NCBI GenBank assembly: GCA_963082875.1
Contig: OY720102.1
Coordinates: 6,138,001 to 6,202,000, forward strand
Source: Corella eumyota
Lineage: Eukaryota; Chordata; Ascidiacea; Phlebobranchia; Corellidae
Length of the DNA stretch: 64,000 nt
Reading direction: 5' to 3'
Position 1 is the stretch's first letter, and the number at the start of each line of letters is the position of its first letter. A program made the translations under genes and the position numbers. The notes under the pieces were generated by a model. The model was not told the origin of the DNA, made no database searches, and saw only the letters and a list, made by a program, of their open reading frames with translations. Positions 54,711 through 64,000 of this stretch are shown here, in pieces.

Positions 54711-55937
54711 GGTTCAATAGTAAATTAAAATAAAAAAATATTTAAATTCAAATATTGTTTTACAGTTAAATTAAAAAAAATGATTCAAAACATATTTAAG
54801 TTTTAAAAACTATTTTTTTGTTATCTTAAAGTTAACTGAATTATTAACATTCAGTTATATACATAATTTAGCATTTTTTTAAAAACTAAAAAAGTTAAAA
54901 ATTAAATAGATATTTATTTTTAAATTTAAGAAATTTAAATGATTGTTTGATGTGTTCGATAGTGTATCAAGTTTAAGAGCTTTAAAGTATTTAATTTAGT
55001 ATGGGAATCTAAGTAAATACATCCCAAAAAATAATTATTTATGTAGTAATAACAATATATCAAAGTTGGTTAACTAATGATAATTTTTGTAAATTTTTAA
55101 GAAAACTTGAAATATTTAAGTGTATTTAAATTTTTTGATTAAGACAAAACAATAATAACTTATTAAGAACAAAAATTTGTTACATACATTGTGATTCAAT
55201 TTATATTTAAAAATGAAAAATATTAATTAACATGAAATATTATATAATCGAGGATAAAGCAATTTACATCTAAAACCATCCGAGCGTGATAAATAAAAAC
55301 AAAAATCGGGTCTTGAAGAAAATTGTAATTTCTTTTTTCTTTTGATTAGGTTTTTTCTCGCTTTCACGTAAATAGTTGGAAGGTTAACAAAAGAAGTTCA
55401 TCAAGTGCAACCTAAAAATGACGAAGTTAAATTCATAGTTTTAACATGTTATTAATATTAACTGTTTACAAAAGTATTTCTTCGTGCCAAAGTGTCTTGT
55501 TATATCTCTAATATTGTTATATATCTAATGACGATCACAAAACTTCATTTCTGCGTTTATCAAGTTTGAGTAAATTTAATTTGTTGATTACTTTTAGGTT
55601 TTAGGCTCGTTTGCTTTAACTTTTAAAATGTGTTTGGTTTAAACAATCATAGTAAAATTTTTTTTTTTAAAGTCATTCAAAATAGTTGGATGTCGTTACT
55701 TTAACTAGAGATTATATTTATGTTAAAACACTCAAAAGAACACCTAAGATAAAAAAAAATTCAAAAAATATTGAACAGAACAAAAATTACATCATTTTTA
55801 TATTACGTATACAGTTTATATTCATTTATCGCGTGTAATTTAAGTTTTCAAATTACGTTATGTAATATTTTATTAAATATATGTTCTGTTTTACAGGCAG
55901 TATTGATCATTACAACATATAACAATATCGGTTGTTC
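54711..55937. other. AT-rich spacer before the satellite
   Basis: About 1.2 kb of extremely AT-rich sequence. I see no gene, no SINE and no clear repeat unit here. Confidence 0.5.
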
Positions 55938-58900
55938 AAATTTTTAATAAAAGTTTCATAACTTTTATGAATATTAAGATTTTTGAAAAATATTTTGTAA
56001 ACACGGTAATTGGACCTGTGCGGTTCTAACACAACAATTATTTTTCGATTTAAAATTTTTAATTTTTTTTCAAAAAATTTGTATACAATATCATTGGTCA
56101 AAAATATCACGTGACCTAATGAAAACCAAAATAAAAATTACCTCAAACTTTTGTTTTACTGAAAAATTTTCCCAAATGTTTTATCTTGAATGTTATTTAG
56201 GCCAATGCGCGTCTAATAAAATACAAAATTTTAGGTTTTGAGATTTCATAAATTTTTAATAAAAGTTTCATAACTTTTATGAATATTAATATTTTCAAAA
56301 AATATTTTATAAACATGGTAAATGGACCTGTGCGGTTCTAACACAACAATTATTTTTTGATTTAAAATTTTTAATTTTTTTCAAAAAATTTGTATGCAAT
56401 ATCAATGGTCAAAAATAACACGTGACCTAATTAAACCCAAAATAAAAATTACCTCAAACTTTTGTTTTACTAAAAGTTTTCGCGAAATGTTTTATCTTGA
56501 ATGTTAGTAAGGCCAATGCGCGCCTAATTAAATATAAACTTTCGGATTTTGAGATTTCATAAATTTTTAATAAAAGTTTCATAACTTTTATGAATATTAA
56601 TATTTTCGAAAAATATTTTGTAAACACGGTAATTGGACCTGTGCGGTTCTAACACAACAATTATTTTTCGATTTAAAATTTTTAATTTTTTTTAAAAAAT
56701 TTGTATGCAATATCATTGGCCAAAAATATCACGTGACCTAATTAAACCCAAAATAAAAATTACCTCAAACTTTTGTTTTACTGAAAATTTTCGCAAAATG
56801 TTTTATCTTGAATGTTAGTTAGGCCAATGCGCGTCTAATAAAATACAAAATTTTAGGTTTTGAGATTTCATAAATTTTTAATAAAAGTTTTATAACTTTT
56901 ATGAATATTAATATTTTCGAAAAATATTTTGTAAACACGGTATATGGACCTGTGCAGTTCTAACACAACAATTATTTTTCGATTTAAAATTTTTAATTTT
57001 TTTTCAAAATATTTGTATGCAATCTCATTGGCCAAAAATATCACGTGACCTAATTAAACCCAAAATAAAAATTACCTCAAACATTTGTTTTACTGAAAAT
57101 TTTTGCGAAATGTTTTATCTTGAATGTTAGTTAGGCCAATGCGCGCCTAATTAAATATAAAATTTCAGATTTTGAGATTTCATAAATTTTTAATAAAAAT
57201 TTCATAACTTTTATGAATATTGATATTTTCGAAAAATATTTTGTAAATACGGTAATTGGACCTGTGCGGTTCTAACACAACAATTATTTTTCGATTTAAA
57301 ATTTTTTATTTTTTTTCAAAAAATTTTTATGCAATATTATTGGTCAAAATATCACGTGACCTAATTAAACCCAAAATAAAAATTACCTCAAACATTTGTT
57401 TTACTGAAAATTTTTGCGAAATGTTTTATCTTGAATGTTAGTTAGGCCAATGTGCGTCTAATAAAATACAAAATTTCAGGTTTTGATATTTCATAAATTT
57501 TTAATAAAAGTTTTATAACTTTTATGAATATTAATATTTTCGAAAAATATTTTGTAAACACGGTATATGGACCTGTGCAGTTCTAACACAACAATTATTT
57601 TTCGATTTAAAATTTTTAATTTTTTTTCAAAATATTTGTATGCAATATCATTGGCCAAAAATATCACGTGACCTAATTAAACCCAAAATAAAAATTATCT
57701 CAAACTTTTGTTTTACTGAAAATTTTCGCAAAATGTTTTATCTTGAATGTTAGTTAGGACAATGCGCGCCTAATTAAATATAAAATTTCAGGTTTTGAGA
57801 TTTCATAAATTTTTAATAAAAGTTTCATAACTTTTATGAATATTAATATTTTTGAAAAATATTTTGTAAACACGGTAATTGGACCTGTGCGGTTCTAACA
57901 CAACAATTATTTTACGATTTAAAATTGTTTATTTTTTTAAAAAAATTTGTATGCAATTTCATTGGCCAAAAATATCACGTGACCTAATTAAACCAAAATA
58001 AAAATTACCTCAAACTTTTGTTTTACTGAAAATTTTTGCGAAATGTTTTATTTTGAATGTTAGTTAGGCCAATGCGCGTCTAATAAAATACAAAATTTTA
58101 GGTTTTGAGATTTCATAAATTTTTAATAAAAGTTTCATAACTTTTATGAATATTGATATTTTCGAAAAATATTTTGTAAACACGGTAATTGGACCTGTGC
58201 GGTTCTAACACAACAATTATTTTTCGATTTAAAATTTTTTATTTATTTTTTTAAAATTTGTATGCAATCTCATTGGCCAAAAATATCACGTGACCTAATT
58301 AAACCCAAAATAAAAATTACCTCAAACTTTTGTTCTACTCAAAATTTTTGCAAAATGTTTTATCTTGAATGTTAGTTAGGCCGATGCGCGCCTAAATAAA
58401 TATAAAATTTCAGGTTTTGAGATTTCATAAATTTTTAATAAAAGTTTCATAACTTTTAGGAATATTAATGTTTTCGAAAAATATTTTGTAAACACGGTAA
58501 TTGGACCTGTGCGGTTCTAACACAACAATTATTTTTCGATTTAAAATTTTTTATTTTTAAAAAAAAAATTTTATGCAATATCATTGGTCAAAAATATCAC
58601 GTGACCTAATTAAACCCAAAATAAAAATTACCTCAAACATTTGTTTTACTTAAAATTATTGCGAAATGTTTTATCTTGAATGTTAGTTAGGCCAATGTGC
58701 GTCTAATAAAATACAAAATTTTAGGTTTTGAGATTTCATAAATTTTTAATATAAGTTTCATAACTTTTATGAATATTAATATTTTCGAAAAATATTTTGT
58801 AAACACGGTAATTGGACCTGTGCAGTTCTAACACAACAATTATTTTTCGATTTAAAATTTTTTATTTATTTTTTTAAATTTGTATGCAATCTCATTGGCC

Positions 58901-61900
58901 AAAAATATCACGTGACCTAATTAAACCCAAAATAAAAATTATCTCAAACTTTTGTTCTACTCAAAATTTTTGCGAAATGTTTTATCTTGAATGTTAGTTA
59001 GGCCAATGCGCGCCTAATTAAATATAAAATTTCAGATTTTGAGATTTCATAAATTTTTAATAAAAGTTTCATAACTTTTATGAATATTGATATTTTCGAA
59101 AAATATTTTGTAAACACGGTAATTGGACCTGTGCGGTTCTAACACAACAATTATTTTTCGATTTAAAATTGTTTATTTTTTAAAAAAAATTTGTATGCAA
59201 TTTCATTGGCCAAAAATATCACGTGACCTAATTAAACCAACATAAAAATTACCTCAAACTTTTGTTTTACTGAAAATTTTTGCGAAATGTTTTATTTTGA
59301 ATGTTAGTTAGGCCAATGCGCGTCTAATAAAATACAAAATTTTAGGTTTTGAGATTTCATAAATTTTTAATAAAAGTTTCATAACTTTTTTGAATATTGA
59401 TATTTTCGAAAAATATTTTGTAAACACGGTAATTGGACCTGTGCGGTTCTAACACAACAATTATTTTTCGATTTAAAATTTTTTATTTATTTTTTTAAAA
59501 TTTGTATGCAATCTCATTGGCCAAAAATATCACGTGACCTAATTAAACCCAAAATAAAAATTACCTCAAACTTTTGTTCTACTCAAAATTTTTGCAAAAT
59601 GTTTTATCTTGAATGTTAGTTAGGCCGATGCGCGCCTAAATAAATATAAAATTTCAGGTTTTGAGATTTCATAAATTTTTAATAAAAGTTTCATAACTTT
59701 TAGGAATATTAATATTTTCGAAAAATATTTTGTAAACACGGTAATTGGACCTGTGCGGTTCTAACACAACAATTATTTTTTGATTTAAAATTTTTAATTT
59801 TTTTAAAAAAAATTTGTATGCAATATCATTGGCCAAAAATATCACGTGACCTAATTAAACCCAAAATAAAAATTACCTCAAACTTTTGTTTTACTAAAAA
59901 TTTTTGCGACTTGTTTTATCTTGAATGTTAGTTAGGCCAATGCGCGTTTAATAAAATACAAAATTTTAGGTTTTGAGATTTCATAAATTTTTAATAAAAG
60001 TTTCATAACTTTTATGAATATTAATATTTTCGAAAAATATTTTGTAAACACTGTAATTGGACCTGTGCGGTTCCAACACAACAAATATTTTTTGATTTAA
60101 AATTTGTTATTTTTAAAAAAAAAATTTGTATGCAATATCATTGGCCAAAAATATCACGTGACTTAATTAAACCCAAAATGAAAATTATCTCAAACTTTTG
60201 TTCTACTCAAAATTTTTGCGAAATGTTTTATCTTAAATGTTAGTTAGGCCAATGCGCGCCTAATTAAATATAAAATTTTAGGTTTTGAGATTTCATAAAT
60301 TTTTAATAAAAGTTTCATAACTTTTATGAATATTGATATTTTCGAAAAATACTTTGTAAACACGGTAATTGGACCTGTGCGGTTCTAACACAACAATTAT
60401 TTTTCGATTTAAAATTTTTAAATTTTTTTTTTTAAATTTGTATGTAATCTCATTGGCCAAAAATATCACGTGACCTAATTAAACCAAAATAAAAATTATC
60501 TCAAACTTTTGTTCTACTCAAAATTTTTGCAAAATGTTTTATCTTGAATGTTAGTTAGGCCAATGCGCGTTTAATAAAATACAAAATTTTAGGTTTTGAG
60601 ATTTCATAAATTTTTAATAAAAGTTTCATAACTTTTATGAAAATTAATATTTTTAAAAAATATTTTGTAAACACGGTAATTGGACCTGTGCAGTTCTAAC
60701 ACAACAATTATTTTTCGATTTAAAATTTTTTATTTTTACAAAAAATTTGTATGCAATATGATTGGCCAAAAATATCACGTGACCTAATTAAACCCAAAAT
60801 AAAAATTATCTCAAACTTTTGTTTTACTCAAAATTTTTGCAAAATGTTTTATCTTGAATGTTAGTTAGGCCAATGCGCACCTAATTAAATATAAAATTTC
60901 AGGTTTTGAGATTTCATAAATGTTTAATAAAAGTTGCATAACTTTTATGAATATTAATATTTTCGAAAAATATTTTGTAAACACGGTAATTGGACCTGTG
61001 CAGTTCTAACACAACAATTATTTTTCGATTTAAAATTTTTAATTTTTTTAAAAAAATTTGTATGCAATATCATTGGCCAAAAATATCACGTGACCCAATT
61101 AAACCCAAAATAAAAATTATCTCAAACTTTTGTTTTACTCAAAATTTTTGCAAAATGTTTTATCTTGAATGTTAGTTAGGCCAATGCGCGCCTAATTAAA
61201 TATAAAATTTCAGGTTTTAAGATTTCATAAATTTTTAATAAAAGTTTCATAACTTTTATGAATTTTAATATTTTTAAAAAATATTTTGTAAACACGGTAA
61301 TTGGACCTGTGCGGTTCTAACACAACAATTATTTTTCGATTTAAAATTTTTAATTTTTTTTTTTAAATTTGTATGCAATATCATTGGCAAAAAATATCAC
61401 CTGACCTAATTAAACCCAAAATAAAAATTATCTTAAAATTTTGTTCTACTCAAAATTTTTGCAAAATGTTTAATCTTGAATGTTAGTTAGGCCAATGCGC
61501 GCCTAATTAATTATAAAATTTCAGGTTTTGAGATTTCATAAATTTTTAATAAAAGTTTTATAACTTCTATGAATATTAATATTTTCGAAAAATATTTTGT
61601 AAACACGGTAATTGGACCTGTGCGGTTCTAACACAACAATTATTTTTCGATTTAAAATTTTTTATTTATTTTTTTAAAATTTGTATGCAATCTCATTGGC
61701 CAAAAATATCACGTGACCTAATTAAACCCAAAATAAAAATTCTCTCAAACTTTTGTTTTACTCAAAATTTTTGCAAAATGTTTTATCTTGAATGTTAGTT
61801 AGGCCAATGCGCGCCTAATTAAATATAAAATTTCAGGTTTTAAGATTTCATAAATTTTTAATAAAAGTTTCATAACTTTTATGAATATTAATATTTTCGA

Positions 61901-64000
61901 AAAATATTTTGTAAACACGGTAATTGAACCTGTGCGGTTCTAACACAACAATTATTTTTCGATTTAAAATTGTTTATTTTTTAAAAAAAATTTGTATGCA
62001 ATTTCATTGGCCAAAAATATCACGTGACCTAATTAAACCAACATAAAAATTACCTCAAACTTTTGTTTTACTGAAAATTTTTGCGAAATGTTTTATTTTG
62101 AATGTTAGTTAGGCCAATGCGCGTCTAATAAAATACAAAATTTTAGGTTTTGAGATTTCATAAATTTTTAATAAAAGTTTCATAACTTTTTTGAATATTG
62201 ATATTTTCGAAAAATATTTTGTAAACACGGTAATTGGACCTGTGCGGTTCTAACACAACAATTATTTTTCGATTTAAAATTTTTTATTTATTTTTTTAAA
62301 ATTTGTATGCAATCTCATTGGCCAAAAATATCACGTGACCTAATTAAACCCAAAATAAAAATTACCTCAAACTTTTGTTCTACTCAAAATTTTTGCAAAA
62401 TGTTTTATCTTGAATGTTAGTTAGGCCGATGCGCGCCTAAATAAATATAAAATTTCAGGTTTTGAGATTTCATAAATTTTTAATAAAAGTTTCATAACTT
62501 TTAGGAATATTAATATTTTCGAAAAATATTTTGTAAACACGGTAATTGGACCTGTGCGGTTCTAACACAACAATTATTTTTTGATTTAAAATTTTTAATT
62601 TTTTTAAAAAAAATTTGTATGCAATATCATTGGCCAAAAATATCACGTGACCTAATTAAACCCAAAATAAAAATTACCTCAAACTTTTGTTTTACTAAAA
62701 ATTTTTGCGACTTGTTTTATCTTGAATGTTAGTTAGGCCAATGCGCGTTTAATAAAATACAAAATTTTAGGTTTTGAGATTTCATAAATTTTTAATAAAA
62801 GTTTCATAACTTTTATGAATATTAATATTTTCGAAAAATATTTTGTAAACACTGTAATTGGACCTGTGCGGTTCCAACACAACAAATATTTTTTGATTTA
62901 AAATTTGTTATTTTTAAAAAAAAGAATTTGTATGCAATATCATTGGCCAAAAATATCACGTGACTTAATTAAACCCAAAATGAAAATTATCTCAAACTTT
63001 TGTTCTACTCAAAATTTTTGCAAAATGTTTTATCTTAAATGTTAGTTAGGCCAATGCGCGCCTAATTAAATATAAAATTTTAGGTTTTGAGATTTCATAA
63101 ATTTTTAATAAAAGTTTCATAATTTTTATGAATATTGATATTTTCGAAAAATACTTTGTAAACACGGTAATTGGACCTGTGCGGTTCTAACACAACAATT
63201 ATTTTTCGATTTAAAATTTTTAAATTTTTTTTTTTAAATTTGTATGTAATCTCATTGGCCAAAAATATCACGTGACCTAATTAAACCAAAATAAAAATTA
63301 TCTCAAACTTTTGTTCTACTCAAAATTTTTGCAAAATGTTTTATCTTGATTGTTAGTTAGGCCAATGCGCGTTTAATAAAATACAAAATTTTAGGTTTTG
63401 AGATTTCATAAATTTTTAATAAAAGTTTCATAACTTTTATGAAAATTAATATTTTTAAAAAATATTTTGTAAACACGGTAATTGGACCTGTGCAGTTCTA
63501 ACACAACAATTATTTTTCGATTAAAAATTTTTTATTTTTACAAAAAATTTGTATGCAATATGATTGGCCAAAAATATCACGTGACCTAATTAAACCCAAA
63601 ATAAAAATTATCTCAAACTTTTGTTTTACTCAAAATTTTTGCAAAATGTTTTATCTTGAATGTTAGTTAGGCCAATGCGCACCTAATTAAATATAAAATT
63701 TCAGGTTTTGAGATTTCATAAATGTTTAATAAAAGTTTCATAACTTTTATGAATATTAATATTTTTGAAAAATATTTTGTAAACACGTTAATTGGACCTG
63801 TGCGGTTCTAACACAACAATTATTTTTCGATTTAAAATTTTTTATTTTTTTTTAAAAATTTGTATGCAATATCATTGGCCAAAAATATCATGTGACCTAA
63901 TTAAACCCAAAATAAAAATTACCTCAAACTTTTGTTTTACTGAAAATCTTTGCGAAATGTTATATCTTGAATGTTAGTTGGGCCAATGCGCGTCTAATAA
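55938..64000. repeat. 311-bp satellite DNA array, about 26 monomers, continues past the right edge
   Basis: The anchor TGGACCTGTGC (one copy TGAACC) recurs at 56011, 56323, 56634, 56945, 57257, 57568, 57880, 58190, 58502, 58813, 59124, 59434, 59746, 60058, 60370, 60681, 60991, 61302, 61613, 61925, 62235, 62547, 62859, 63172, 63483 and 63793, all 310-313 bases apart and all in one orientation. Conserved parts of the monomer: a hairpin around AAAAGTTTCATAACTTTT, AATATTTTGTAAACACGG, ATTGGCC, ATCACGTGACC and GGCCAATGCGCG. Two monomer types alternate. No protein is encoded: the 61-codon frames that recur are by-products of the repeat. It could be pericentromeric or centromeric, or an interstitial block. 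Confidence 0.97.

Noticed and set aside
57256-63977. Similar 61-codon frames that recur in the satellite (57256, 60990, 63792)
   Set aside because: They are the same repeat read in the same frame, start with TTG rather than ATG, use only some monomers and are broken in most; no coding signal.
55938-64000. CRISPR-like array (regular repeats)
   Set aside because: The whole 311-bp unit is repeated with no unique spacers, in an animal genome; it is a satellite.

Overview
The window is animal nuclear DNA: very AT-rich, with intron-rich genes, short introns with GT/AG ends, and tRNA-derived SINEs. The gene structures, small intergenic gaps and repeat types suggest a tunicate, most likely an ascidian such as a Ciona relative. 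That is inference; no species-specific sequence was checked. All three recognised genes lie on the + strand.

Region 1 (1-26.6 kb) is the 3' two thirds or so of a perlecan (HSPG2) gene: 53 coding exons, 2,871 codons plus stop position, entering from the left edge. The order is laminin IV (three, the first partial), laminin-EGF repeats between them, 12 Ig domains, LG1, two EGFs, LG2, LG3. All splice phases close in frame. Two features stand out: a polybasic loop in LG3 and the absence of EGFs between LG2 and LG3. Introns carry SINEs, a 140-bp MITE family and an hAT-like fragment.

Region 2 (27.1-36.0 kb) is a complete VPS50 (syndetin) gene, 22 coding exons, 947 residues, a subunit of the EARP endosomal recycling tether.

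Region 3 (36-42.5 kb) is a long intergenic stretch with SINE remnants, CRE palindromes, a GC-richer island, a 9-bp minisatellite and a TATA box.

Region 4 (42.6-51.2 kb) is a six-exon Gq-class G-protein alpha subunit of 466 residues. It has about 106 extra residues inserted at switch III and an alanine where the P-loop normally has the glycine equivalent to Ras Gly12. This is the most unusual protein in the window.

Region 5 (51.2-64 kb) is gene-poor. It holds one possible orphan first exon, a short/long tandem array (52.8-54.0 kb), a decayed tandem array (54.1-54.7 kb), and from 55.94 kb to the right edge a 311-bp satellite. The satellite is really a two-type (A/B) dimer repeat with a local loss of alternation and a duplicated six-monomer block. 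Nearly every monomer carries a CCAAT box and a CACGTG palindrome.

The three genes are not functionally linked: an extracellular matrix proteoglycan, a vesicle tether and a signalling GTPase. Coordinates of exons were read by eye from splice signals, reading frame and family similarity recalled from memory; no alignment was run.
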